Positions 44,395 through 52,750 of a DNA stretch of 64,000 nucleotides are shown here, piece after piece. Source of the stretch: Catellatospora sp. IY07-71 (lineage in GTDB: Bacteria; Actinomycetota; Actinomycetes; Mycobacteriales; Micromonosporaceae); assembly GCF_018326265.1 (NCBI RefSeq), contig NZ_AP023360.1:6941001-7005000 (forward strand). Reading direction: 5' to 3'. The notes beneath the pieces are model-generated. The model was not told the origin of the DNA and did no database searches. It worked only from the letters and a program-made list of their open reading frames with translations. A program made the translations under genes and the position numbers. Position 1 is the first letter of the stretch. Every line of letters begins with the position of its first letter.

Positions 44395-45809
44395 CGGCCC
44401 GGCCGCAGAGCGCGCCCGCCGTGTCGGGCGAGGCTGTGCCGCAGACCGCGGTGCAGGCGCTCGCCGAGTTCGCGGTCGGGTGCCGGAAGGGTGCGATCCC
44501 CGACGGCGTGCCCGGGCGGATCCTCGACATCCTCGGGCTGGGCCTCGCCGCCCAGCACGATCCCGCCGTGGCGGCCGTGCTGCGTTCGGTACGCCGCTGG
44601 GGCGGCACGCCCGAGGCCACCGTCATCGGGTCCGGGGACCGACTGCCCGCCCCGGCCGCCGCGCTGGTCAACGGGGTCATGGCGCACGCGCTCGACTTCG
44701 ACGACACGCATCTGCCGTCCGTGCTGCACCCCAGCGCGAGCATCGTCCCGGCCGCGCTCGCCGCCGCCGAGGCGACCCGCGCCACCGGGCCGGAGCTGGT
44801 CCGCGCCGTCGCCGCCGGGATCGAGATCTGCAACCGGCTCGGCATGGCCGCGTACGACCGCGAGCTGCGCAACTCCGTGTTCTTCGAGCGCGGCCTGCAC
44901 GCGACCTCGATCTGCGGCACGATCGGCGGGGCCGCCGCGGCCGGGCTGCTGTACGGGCTGGACGCCGACGGCATCGCGCACGCCATGGGCATCGCCGCGT
45001 CGATGGGCGCGGGGCTGCTGGAGGCCAACCGGACCGGCGGGACGGTCAAGAAGACGCACTGCGGCTGGGCGGCGCACGCCGGGGTGAGCGCGGCGGTGTT
45101 CGCCGCCGACGGGCTCACCGGGCCGCCGACCGTGCTGGAGGGGCGGTTCGGGTTCTTCACCGCGTACACCGGCGGGTTCCTCGACGGCGACGCGCTGCTC
45201 GGCGACCTGGGCACCCGGTGGGAGCTGGCACGGACCGTGTACAAGCCGTATCCGACCAACCACTTCACGCACCCGGGGATCGACTGTGCGCTCGCCCTGC
45301 GCGAAGCGGGGCTGGACCCGGCCGCGATCGACACCATCGAGCTGGGCGTGGCGGCACCCGTGCTGCGCACCATCGCCGAGCCGGCCGCGGAGAAGGCGCA
45401 TCCGCGCTCGGCGTACCACGGGAAGTTCTCGGGGCCTTACACCGTCGCGTCCGCGCTGCTCGGCGGGGCTGGATTGGGCTTGGGGCTGGATGACTTCCGG
45501 GAGCTGACGGGCGAGAGGCTCGCGCTGGCGGCGCGGGTCACCTGCGTGGCCGACGAGCGCGCCACCGAGCTGTTCCCACACGCGTTCGCGGCCGTGCTGA
45601 GGGTGCGCACCCGCGACGGGCGCGACTGGGAGCACCGGGTCGACTCCTCGCGCGGCAGCGAGCGGCATCCGCTGACCGAGGACGAGCTGGCCCGCAAGTT
45701 CGCCATGAACGCCGCCGAGTCACTGTCCGCCGACCGGGCCGCCGCCCTGGCCGCCGCCGCCTTCGACCGCCACGACGCCGCCCGCCTGCTCGCCCTCACC
45801 GTCGCCTGA
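44391..45809 (+). CDS. MmgE/PrpD family protein
   Basis: This is a 472-residue MmgE/PrpD-fold protein, a family including 2-methylcitrate dehydratase, iminodisuccinate epimerase and related enzymes. HALDFDDTHLPSVLHPSASIVPA is the hallmark N-terminal region (in part: LDFDDTHLPS). GTIGGAAAAGLLYGLD and KKTHCGWAAHAG are in the core, and VYKPYPTNHFTHPGID in the second domain holds conserved Lys, Tyr and His. The start overlaps the cyclase stop. It probably dehydrates or isomerizes a multi-carboxylate intermediate after ring opening. The gene ends 35 bp before a palindromic element. Confidence 0.88.
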   Translation: MTARPQSAPAVSGEAVPQTAVQALAEFAVGCRKGAIPDGVPGRILDILGLGLAAQHDPAVAAVLRSVRRWGGTPEATVIGSGDRLPAPAAALVNGVMAHALDFDDTHLPSVLHPSASIVPAALAAAEATRATGPELVRAVAAGIEICNRLGMAAYDRELRNSVFFERGLHATSICGTIGGAAAAGLLYGLDADGIAHAMGIAASMGAGLLEANRTGGTVKKTHCGWAAHAGVSAAVFAADGLTGPPTVLEGRFGFFTAYTGGFLDGDALLGDLGTRWELARTVYKPYPTNHFTHPGIDCALALREAGLDPAAIDTIELGVAAPVLRTIAEPAAEKAHPRSAYHGKFSGPYTVASALLGGAGLGLGLDDFRELTGERLALAARVTCVADERATELFPHAFAAVLRVRTRDGRDWEHRVDSSRGSERHPLTEDELARKFAMNAAESLSADRAAALAAAAFDRHDAARLLALTVA

Positions 45810-45843
45810 CCCACCGCCGCTCCCTCGGCGCCCACCCGGCAAT

Positions 45844-45908
45844 GCGTTGATCATGAAGTTATGGCGGCGACACACCGTCGAACCCGCCCACAAGTTCATG
45901 ATCACCGC
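45844..45908. repeat. Palindromic element, GATCATGAA family
   Basis: An imperfect inverted repeat of about 65 bases lies between the convergent MmgE/PrpD and lipoprotein genes. The left arm is GCGTTGATCATGAAGTTATGG, given here as two parts GCGTTGATC and ATGAAGTTATGG; the right arm is CCACAAGTTCATGATC followed by ACCGC. An inner GGCGG/CCGCC pair is nested inside. It overlaps the lipoprotein stop codon. Confidence 0.65.
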
Positions 45909-46411
45909 GATGGAGGGGTGGGCGCGGCTCCGGAGATCAGGTCGGCTCTGGGGAAGGCGATGGGGGCGGCCGGGACGCCACAGAAGCCGAGGAGGGACTC
46001 GGCCTTGGTGGGGACCTGGTCGGGGCCGAGCAGCGGGCCCGAACCGTCGTCGATGATGGCCAAGGCCTCGAAGGAGTCGCCCGCGGTCTCGCTGACGGTC
46101 AGGGTGAGGCCATCCCGGATCGCGACCTCGTAGCGGACGGGGTCGGTCGACACCTGCGCGACCTTGGTGCCGTCGGGCCACAGCGGCACGCGCTCCACGT
46201 CGCCGGTGAACACCGTCACGCAGCCGTTCGGGCGCAGCCCGAGCCGCAGCTCGTACGCCTCGGGTGCCGCGGTGAAGTGGCCGGGCACCGGCGGGTTGCC
46301 CCGATCGCTGTAGACCAGGTAGCCGTCGCCGTCGGTCTGTTCATCGCAGGCGCCCGCGAGGCTCAGCAGCGCGGCGGTGGCGAGCAGGAGCGAGCGGTAC
46401 GGACGTCGCAT
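45902..46411 (-). CDS. Lipoprotein of unknown function
   Basis: This is a 169-residue secreted lipoprotein. The signal RRPYRSLLLATAALLSLAGAC ends in a lipobox (LAGAC), with lipid attachment expected at Cys22. The mature part is short and mainly beta-strand-like, with two further cysteines (NGCVTVF, LGFCGVP). No catalytic motif is visible. The ATG at 46411 is used. The stop lies within the palindromic element at 45844-45908. Function unknown. Confidence 0.78.
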   Translation of the reverse strand: MRRPYRSLLLATAALLSLAGACDEQTDGDGYLVYSDRGNPPVPGHFTAAPEAYELRLGLRPNGCVTVFTGDVERVPLWPDGTKVAQVSTDPVRYEVAIRDGLTLTVSETAGDSFEALAIIDDGSGPLLGPDQVPTKAESLLGFCGVPAAPIAFPRADLISGAAPTPPSR

Positions 46412-46562
46412 GGCTCAGACCGTAGCCGAACACCGGCGACCGCGCCGCCCCGAGGAAGTCCCCACGACGGCGGTTTCAGCAGCGCACCGCCGGGCATCCG
46501 GTTACGAAGGCACAGGGCCGGTGCCCCGGGCATCGCACCGGCCCCGACATGAGGAGGGCCGC

Positions 46563-47039
46563 ATGGATGCCATAGAACTGCTGATCCACGACCACCGCCG
46601 GTTCGAGGCGCTGTACGACGCGTACGAGCGCAGCCGCCCGGTGGCGACGGACGCGGAGAAGCGGGCCCTGGTCGATCGCATGATCCAGGGGCTGACCGCG
46701 CACGCCTTCATCGAGGAGACGATCTTCTACCCGGCCGCGCGGCAGGCCGCCCCGCAGACGACCGACCACATCCTGGAGTCGGTCGAGGAGCACCACGTGG
46801 CGGCCTGGCTGCTGGCCGAGCTGCGCGACCTGGACCCGCAGGAGGAGGTGTACGACGCGAAGGTGGCGGTGCTGATCGAGCAGATGCGCCACCACCAGGA
46901 GGAAGAGGAGCAGGACTGGTTCCCGCAGGTGCGCGCCGCGCTGGGTACGCAGCGGCTGGAGGAGCTGGGCGGGCGGATGCAGGCCGCGCGCGACGAGGCT
47001 CCCGCCGACCCGCTGGACGTGCCCTCCGCACGGGCCTGA
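46563..47039 (+). CDS. Hemerythrin HHE-domain protein
   Basis: This is a 158-residue four-helix-bundle protein of the hemerythrin HHE family. Metal-ligand residues are in LLIHDHRRFEALY, LTAHAFIEETIFYP, VEEHHVAAWLLAEL and MRHHQEEEEQDWFP, giving the expected His and Glu pattern for a di-iron site. Relatives handle oxygen, nitric oxide or iron, often under stress. The start ATG at 46563 is preceded by GAGGAGGG. It is a single-gene unit followed by a strong terminator and is not linked to the catabolic operons. Confidence 0.9.
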   Translation: MDAIELLIHDHRRFEALYDAYERSRPVATDAEKRALVDRMIQGLTAHAFIEETIFYPAARQAAPQTTDHILESVEEHHVAAWLLAELRDLDPQEEVYDAKVAVLIEQMRHHQEEEEQDWFPQVRAALGTQRLEELGGRMQAARDEAPADPLDVPSARA

Positions 47040-47042
47040 GCT

Positions 47043-47082
47043 GAGCAGGACGGGCCCGCGGGCGAGCGGGCCCGTCCTGCTC
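47043..47082. terminator. Bidirectional terminator hairpin
   Basis: A perfect 17-bp stem (arm GAGCAGGACGGGCCCGC) with a 6-base loop fills the gap between the convergent hemerythrin (ends 47039) and metalloprotease (ends 47086) genes. Confidence 0.85.
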
Positions 47083-47085
47083 GTC

Positions 47086-48423
47086 TCAGCGCCAGAACCA
47101 GACCTGGTTGGCCTGCGGCCCGGGGCCGCAGGGCCAGAGGATGGTACGGGTGCCGTTGGCGGTGCCCCACGCGTCGGCGTCCAGGCACTTGCCGGAGGCG
47201 GGGTTCACCATGTTGCCGTTCGGCTGCATGATCCACTGCTGAGCCGGGTTGTTCAGGCAGTCCCACAGCTGCGTCTTGGTGCCGTCCTCGGTGCGCCCGC
47301 CGGACACGTCCAGGCAGCGGCCCGACACCGGGTTGACGATCGACCGGCTGGGGACGCCGCCGCCGCGGATCAGGAACAGGTTGTCGGCGACGTTGAAGTT
47401 GTTCGCCAGGTACGACCCCGCGGGCGGGTTGGTGCTGTAGTAGTCGTCGTGCCGGCAGTCCAGCCGCTCGTCGTGGGCCCGGTCGCCGCAGACGTATCGC
47501 ATCGGCGGGTGGTTGGGCTCGTCGGAGTAGCACATGACGTCCCACTCGTCGGTGCAGTGCGCGCCGCCGGAGGCGTTGGGCGCGTTGTTGTTCACCGCGC
47601 CCAGGTTGTGCCCGAGCTCGTGGCCGGCCACGGCCGCGGTCCAGCAGCCGTTGTCAGACCGGCCGTACTCCGGGCCGAAGTTGGACCGGTTGTCGTCGGT
47701 CTTGCGGGTGTCCCCGGCGAAGCCGCCGATGCCGCAGTACACGTTCGCCTCGACGAGCATCACGTACTTGCGGTCGGTACGGTTGTATCCCTGCGCCCGG
47801 ACCGCGTTGACGCTGCCGCCGAAGTCGGCCAGGGCCGACTGCGCGACCTGCACTCGGCGCACCACCGGCCGGCAGGCGCCGTTGACGTTCTCGGTGACGA
47901 AACGGATGTGCCGCTCGCCGCCGGTCTCGCGGGCGCTCTCGTTGTAGATGACGTCCATGCCCTCGGCGAGGGTGCGGAACGTCTCCAGGTACTGGTTGTA
48001 ACGGTTGGTGTTGCCGTGCACGTAGAGGACCTCGACGCGGCGGCCGGACACGCCGTCACCCTCGCAGACGGCCGGCGCCGCCGGGGCCGACAGCGGCTGC
48101 GTCGCCGGTATGCGCCGGTCGACCGCGAGCCCGGCGGGCGGGGCGTCGGGACCGTGGGTGCACATGACCGGGGTGACCGCGACGACCCGCATGCCGCCGA
48201 CGCAGGGGCCGGTGGTGTCCGCGGCCAGGCCCTTGAAGACCAGGCCGCGCGCGGGATCGTCCTTGGGCGCCACGATCGGCCGCGCATCGGCGCCGAAGGC
48301 GCGGTACTCCGGCGCGGGCTCGGCCGGGCGGGCCGTGGCCGAGCCGGTCAGCACCGTGGAGAGCAGCAGCAGCGCCGCGCCGGTGGCGGCGAGGGCCCCG
48401 GCGCGGAGGTGGTGCAGAGCCAT
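47086..48423 (-). CDS. Secreted reprolysin-like metalloprotease with ricin-B lectin domain
   Basis: A 445-residue exported protein. The signal peptide covers residues 1-32 (AATGAALLLLSTVLTGSATA). The zinc-protease domain holds AVAGHELGHNLGAVN, an HExxHxxG(x)xN metzincin-like site, with paired cysteines around it (GAHCTDEWDVMCYSDE, the latter including the Met-turn). The last 110 residues are one ricin-type beta-trefoil with repeated Cys-Leu-Asp and QxW features: RCLDVSGG, QLWDC, QQW, KCLDADAWG, ILWPC, QVWFW. It likely degrades extracellular protein while binding carbohydrate. The ATG at 48423 follows GGAAGGAG. Confidence 0.87.
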   Translation of the reverse strand: MALHHLRAGALAATGAALLLLSTVLTGSATARPAEPAPEYRAFGADARPIVAPKDDPARGLVFKGLAADTTGPCVGGMRVVAVTPVMCTHGPDAPPAGLAVDRRIPATQPLSAPAAPAVCEGDGVSGRRVEVLYVHGNTNRYNQYLETFRTLAEGMDVIYNESARETGGERHIRFVTENVNGACRPVVRRVQVAQSALADFGGSVNAVRAQGYNRTDRKYVMLVEANVYCGIGGFAGDTRKTDDNRSNFGPEYGRSDNGCWTAAVAGHELGHNLGAVNNNAPNASGGAHCTDEWDVMCYSDEPNHPPMRYVCGDRAHDERLDCRHDDYYSTNPPAGSYLANNFNVADNLFLIRGGGVPSRSIVNPVSGRCLDVSGGRTEDGTKTQLWDCLNNPAQQWIMQPNGNMVNPASGKCLDADAWGTANGTRTILWPCGPGPQANQVWFWR

Positions 48424-48532
48424 GGGCGTGGCTCCTTCCGGGAGTGGATGGGATCCGCAAGCTATCCACACCCCGGCGAGCGAGTCGATGAGTTTCGATA
48501 CTCCTTGTGAGTCCGGACCCGCGGCGGCGCCC

Positions 48533-50188
48533 TCAGACCGCCGCGACGGTGTCCAGCAGGAGTCGGCACCGGCGCAGGCGTTCCGCGATCTCGGGCTGGC
48601 TCTCCCGCAGCAGATCCAGATCGCCACGACGACTGAGCATCTGCTGCCAGTAGAGGTTGCGGCCGTGCTCAAGCATCTCGACGGCCGTGCCGTTCGCCAT
48701 TCCCGCCACGGCGCAGGATGCGCCCTCACTACTGACCAGCTGGGCATGGTTACGCAGCCGGTCCAACTGATCGTCGACCGTCAGGCCGGGCCACGCGAGC
48801 AGAGCCAGTAGTTCGACGGCGCCGGCATACGCTGCGAGCGCCTGTTCGTGACCCGATGATGCCGCGAGCACAGTGGCAAGGAGGTGTGCCGATGTGAGAC
48901 GGGTGACGACTGGGGCGGCATCTGAACCGGCGGCCTCCCGCCACGCCGCTAAAGCCGTATCCATCGCACCGGCATCATGGCGGACACTGGAGTAGACGGC
49001 CAGCGCGGATCCCAGGTCCGACAAGCGGCCGGCTCGGCCGGGATGGCCCACTGGGGTTCGGTTGACTCCTGCCACGAGAAGCCGTATACCGCTTTCCAGC
49101 GACTTCAGCTCGCCTGTCGCCCGATACCAAGCCACAAAAGCGGTCCCGAGATGAGCCAGGTACTTGCCGTACTCCGAGTCCTCTACAGGCGTCACCTTCA
49201 CTGCCCGCACCGCAGCGGCGACGGCCCCTTCCGCGTCAGCGCGGGGCTCGCTACCGAGGGCATTCTGCCAACGGGTCATCAATGCGGTACTCAGCACGAA
49301 ACAGTAGCGGCCGAGGTTCGCATCAGACCGTGCCGCTGAGTCCACCGCTTCGCGGGCCAGATGCACAGACTCGTCGAGGGTGTCCGCACCGAAGGACTCG
49401 GCCAGCACGTAGAGCACGGTGCAGCACTCGGCCAGGATCGTCGGCCGGTTCACGTCACCATGCGAGCTCAAGGAGACCGCTCGACGTAGGATCTCGGCTG
49501 CCTCAGTCAGGTCCGGCCGTGAGCCGGTGTACTCGTATCTCAGTCTCAGTGCCGTACCGAGCGCGTGAAGACTCTGGGCCGCCACCTCCTCGCGATCCGC
49601 CAGCCGCGTCACCGCTTGTCGGCCCATGTCGATCGCTTCGTCGAGGATCGACCCACTGCCTGTGCGGTCGAACAGCGCTCGCAGTGCACACACCAGCGTG
49701 TAGAGATACAAACCAAGGTTGTCGTCTTCCGAGGAGCTGACCACAACGGCGGAACGGGCGTGCTGAACCGCGGCCTGAAGCTTGGCCAACGAACCATCAT
49801 GGTGCGCCACTTCCAGCCAGGTCATGGCGACGTTGGCATGAAGAGGGGCGGCATGCGGGCCCTCGCCAGCCATCCGCGCCGCCGATTCGGCAAGTTCGGC
49901 GGCTTCCTCGAGATCGCTCGTGATAGCCGCCATCCGGAATCGCATACACAACGAGATGGCCAGTACCGTTAATGCATTCGCGTGGATGGGGGATTCCGGC
50001 GCAACACGGCGGATCAACTGGCGGCCGTACTCGATCGCGTCATCGATGTCCTGACGAGCGCCGACTCTTAGGTATCGTGCCTGCAGACAACCGACGAGCA
50101 TCTGTAGGTATTCGGCGATCACGTCATCGGCCGCCGGAATCAGCACCAGTCGGCGGTATTCGGCAATGGCCTCGTCCATGTCGGTCAT
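48533..50188 (-). CDS. TPR-repeat protein, CHAT-type N-terminal region without CHAT
   Basis: This is a 551-residue, mostly helical protein of tandem TPR-like repeats of about 35-45 residues, such as LDEAIDMGRQAVTRL, LTEAAEILRRAVSL and LDESVHLAREAVDSA. The final segment (YAGAVELLALLAWPG, then VEMLEHGRNLYWQQ) is what normally precedes the CHAT protease domain in actinobacterial TPR-CHAT proteins. The protein stops at LLLDTVAAV with no CHAT His-Cys domain. Base composition is noticeably lower in GC than its neighbours. The ATG at 50188 follows AAGGCGGG. It may act as a scaffold, or be a truncated derivative of a CHAT protein. Confidence 0.75.
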   Translation of the reverse strand: MTDMDEAIAEYRRLVLIPAADDVIAEYLQMLVGCLQARYLRVGARQDIDDAIEYGRQLIRRVAPESPIHANALTVLAISLCMRFRMAAITSDLEEAAELAESAARMAGEGPHAAPLHANVAMTWLEVAHHDGSLAKLQAAVQHARSAVVVSSSEDDNLGLYLYTLVCALRALFDRTGSGSILDEAIDMGRQAVTRLADREEVAAQSLHALGTALRLRYEYTGSRPDLTEAAEILRRAVSLSSHGDVNRPTILAECCTVLYVLAESFGADTLDESVHLAREAVDSAARSDANLGRYCFVLSTALMTRWQNALGSEPRADAEGAVAAAVRAVKVTPVEDSEYGKYLAHLGTAFVAWYRATGELKSLESGIRLLVAGVNRTPVGHPGRAGRLSDLGSALAVYSSVRHDAGAMDTALAAWREAAGSDAAPVVTRLTSAHLLATVLAASSGHEQALAAYAGAVELLALLAWPGLTVDDQLDRLRNHAQLVSSEGASCAVAGMANGTAVEMLEHGRNLYWQQMLSRRGDLDLLRESQPEIAERLRRCRLLLDTVAAV

Positions 50189-50364
50189 CGACAACCCGCC
50201 TTAGTCATGTAGGACGAGCGACGCATCGTCAACGTACGAACTGATGCCCCACCTGCGGTCTTTCTGCCAGGAACCTGACAGACGCACGTCACTCGCACCC
50301 GTCAGGTGCGTCACCGGTTGCGCCGATCTAGTTTCCCGAGCAGCGATGCGGTTACCTTCCCTTC

Positions 50365-51930
50365 GTGACCCCCGACAGCTGGTTCCTGGACGCGGCCGAG
50401 CGCGGCAACCCGGCGACCGAGATCGACCGCCGCCATCCCGGCGGGCTGGCCTGGAGCCGCGGCAACCTGGCCCGGCCGCTGGTGCACGGTGCGGCGTACT
50501 TCCGCGAGCTGGTCGCCGTCCTGGAGGACACCCGCGCCGGTGACCTGGTGCTGTTCACCGACTGGCGCGGTGACCCGGACGAGCGGCTCTGCGGCCCCCG
50601 TACGCAGGTCACCCGGGTGCTCGGCGACGCCGCCCGGCGCGGCGTGCAGGTATACGGGCTGCTGTGGCGCTCACACCCGGACTGGCTGCACTTCAGCTCG
50701 CCGCAGAACCGGCAGCTCGCCGAGGATCTCCAGCAGGCGGGGGCGCACGTCCTGCTGGACATGCGGGTCCGCTTCGGCGGCTCCCACCACCAGAAGCTGT
50801 TCGTGGTACGCCACCAGGACCGCCCCGAGCGCGACGTCGCCTACGTCGGGGGCATCGACCTGTGCCGGGGCCGCAACGACGGCATCGAGCACGAGGGCGA
50901 CCCGCTCGCCCCGCCGATGGCGCAGGTCTACGGGCCGCGTCCGCCCTGGCACGACATCCAGCTGGAGCTGCGCGGTCCCGCCGTCGGGGACGTGGAGCTG
51001 ACCTTCCGCGAGCGCTGGAACGACCCGAGCGCGCTGTCGCTGAACGTCGTCGACCACGCCCGCGACCTGCTGTCCCGGCTGCGCACCGAGGTCATGCCGC
51101 TGCCCGCGCAGCTACCGGACCCGCCCCCGGCCGGCGAGCACGCGGTGCAGACGCTGCGCACGTACCCGCGGCGGCGGCTGGGCCGCTACCCGTTCGCGCC
51201 GCGCGGCGAGCGCAGCGTGGCGCGGGCGTATCTCAAGTCCATCGCCCGCGCCAAGCGGCTGATCTACGTCGAGGACCAGTACCTGTGGTCGGCGCGGGTG
51301 CTGCGCCCGTTCGCGCAGGCGCTGCGGGACAACCCGGAGCTGCGGCTGATCTGCGTGGTGCCGCTGGCCCCGGACGCCGCCTCGCCGACGGTCTCGATCG
51401 CCGAGTCCTGGGGCCGCAAGCAGGCGATGAAGACGCTGGCCAAGGCCGGTGGCGACCGGTTCGCGGTGTACGGCCTGGAGAACGCCGCGGGCACCCCGAT
51501 CTACGTGCACGCCAAGACCTGCGTGGTGGACGACACCTGGGCGACCGTCGGCTCGGACAACTTCAACATGAGGTCGTGGACGTACGACTCCGAGCTGACC
51601 TGCGCGGTCATGGACGAGTCCGAGCGGCCGACGTGGGCGCGCGACCTGCGGCTGGAGCTGATGCGGGAGCACCTGGGACTCGGCGAGGACGAGGCCGGTG
51701 ACGTGCTCGGCGACCCGGAGGTCGCGTTCGACGCGTTCGCGCGGGCGGCGGCGGAGCTGGACGGGTGGCACGAGGCGGGCGGGACGGGTCCGCGGCCGCG
51801 GGCGCGGCTGCGCCGCTACCAGCCGCCGGACGTGCAGGGGTGGCGGCGGGTGCCCGCGCGGCTGGTGTACGAGTTCATCTGCGACCCGGACGGCCGGCCG
51901 AGCGGGATGCGGGTGCGCAACAGGTTCTGA
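50365..51930 (+). CDS. Phospholipase D family protein
   Basis: This is a 521-residue protein with two phospholipase D half-domains. The first has GGSHHQKLFVVRH (HxK, with the usual downstream Asp not in place), the second VHAKTCVVDDTWATVGSDNF, a complete HxKxxxxD and G-S-xx-N. A paired active site is therefore likely. Family members cleave or transfer phosphodiesters in lipids. No signal peptide is seen, so it is probably intracellular or membrane-associated. The GTG at 50365 begins the frame at the expected N-terminus. It diverges from the TPR gene and converges on the STAS gene. Confidence 0.85.
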   Translation: MTPDSWFLDAAERGNPATEIDRRHPGGLAWSRGNLARPLVHGAAYFRELVAVLEDTRAGDLVLFTDWRGDPDERLCGPRTQVTRVLGDAARRGVQVYGLLWRSHPDWLHFSSPQNRQLAEDLQQAGAHVLLDMRVRFGGSHHQKLFVVRHQDRPERDVAYVGGIDLCRGRNDGIEHEGDPLAPPMAQVYGPRPPWHDIQLELRGPAVGDVELTFRERWNDPSALSLNVVDHARDLLSRLRTEVMPLPAQLPDPPPAGEHAVQTLRTYPRRRLGRYPFAPRGERSVARAYLKSIARAKRLIYVEDQYLWSARVLRPFAQALRDNPELRLICVVPLAPDAASPTVSIAESWGRKQAMKTLAKAGGDRFAVYGLENAAGTPIYVHAKTCVVDDTWATVGSDNFNMRSWTYDSELTCAVMDESERPTWARDLRLELMREHLGLGEDEAGDVLGDPEVAFDAFARAAAELDGWHEAGGTGPRPRARLRRYQPPDVQGWRRVPARLVYEFICDPDGRPSGMRVRNRF

Positions 51931-51935
51931 GGCGG

Positions 51936-52235
51936 TCAGCCGCCGAGCAGGACGCGGGAGGCGTCGCAGGCGCCGATGACCCGGGCCACGAACCCGCGCG
52001 GGCCGACCACGCGCAGCTCGCGCGACTCGCGCCGGGCCCGGTGCCGGGCGGCGAGCATGATGTTCAGGCCGCACGAGTCGCAGTAGGACAGGCCTGACAC
52101 GTCGACGTCCACCCGGGGCTCGGCCGCCACCCGGGCGAGCGCCCCGGTGAGCAGGTGCCCGGTGGCCATGTCCAGCTCACCGGAGAGCACCAGCACGGTG
52201 CGGTCCGGTTCCCGGCGCACGTCAACCGTCAGCAC
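51936..52235 (-). CDS. STAS-domain anti-sigma factor antagonist
   Basis: This is a 99-residue STAS protein of SpoIIAA/RsbV type. The phospho-acceptor region reads DVSGLSYCDSCGLNIML, with the Ser of DSCGL in the place phosphorylated by partner kinases. The GTG at 52235 overlaps the end of the kinase gene and is preceded by GGAG six bases upstream; longer frames would add a disordered N-terminus. It forms a two-gene unit with the ATPase at 52222, matching anti-sigma/antagonist partner switching. The cognate sigma factor is not in the window. Confidence 0.85.
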   Translation of the reverse strand: MLTVDVRREPDRTVLVLSGELDMATGHLLTGALARVAAEPRVDVDVSGLSYCDSCGLNIMLAARHRARRESRELRVVGPRGFVARVIGACDASRVLLGG

Positions 52236-52632
52236 GATCGTCTCCGCCGCCGGCCGGGTAGGCGCGCAGGCGGATCCAGACCCGCTTGCCGCCATGGTGG
52301 TCCTCGATGCCCCAGCCCTCGGCGAAACGTTCGATCAGCGCCAGGCCGAGGCCGCCGGTCGGGCCCGGCTCGCGCCGCCGGGGGATGACCGAGCTGCCGT
52401 CGGCGGCGCTGACGGTGACCAGCGAACCGTGCGCCTGCACCCGCACCTCCAGGCAGCCGCCGCCGTGCCGGACCGCGTTGCCGACCAGCTCGGAGATGAG
52501 CAGGCCGGACTCGTCGAGCCAGTCCGCGTCGGTATAGCCCCAGGTCAGCAGGACCTGCCGCAGGATGTGCCGGGCACCCGTGGGGGCCGCCATGCCGAGC
52601 GGAAGGTCCAGGCTCGCGCTGAGCTCGCTCAC
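52222..52632 (-). CDS. Anti-sigma factor serine kinase (RsbW/SpoIIAB-like ATPase)
   Basis: This is a 136-residue GHKL ATPase. ISELVGNAVRHGGG is the N box with the metal-binding Asn, and GGLGLALIERFAEGWG is the G box region. The size and single domain match stand-alone anti-sigma kinases that phosphorylate STAS antagonists. The GTG at 52632 is strongly supported by AAGGAGG six bases upstream; an upstream ATG frame lacks such a site. It overlaps the STAS gene by 14 bases. No sigma factor gene is adjacent. Confidence 0.87.
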   Translation of the reverse strand: MSELSASLDLPLGMAAPTGARHILRQVLLTWGYTDADWLDESGLLISELVGNAVRHGGGCLEVRVQAHGSLVTVSAADGSSVIPRRREPGPTGGLGLALIERFAEGWGIEDHHGGKRVWIRLRAYPAGGGDDRADG

Positions 52633-52750
52633 GCCGCACCTCCTTGCCGCGCTCGTCAGGGTCGTCGTCACCCGTCGTATACCCGCCCCACTTCAGCATG
52701 TATCGCGGGATCACCGCAACGTGCGGCACAGTTGACGACAGTCCGGGCAG

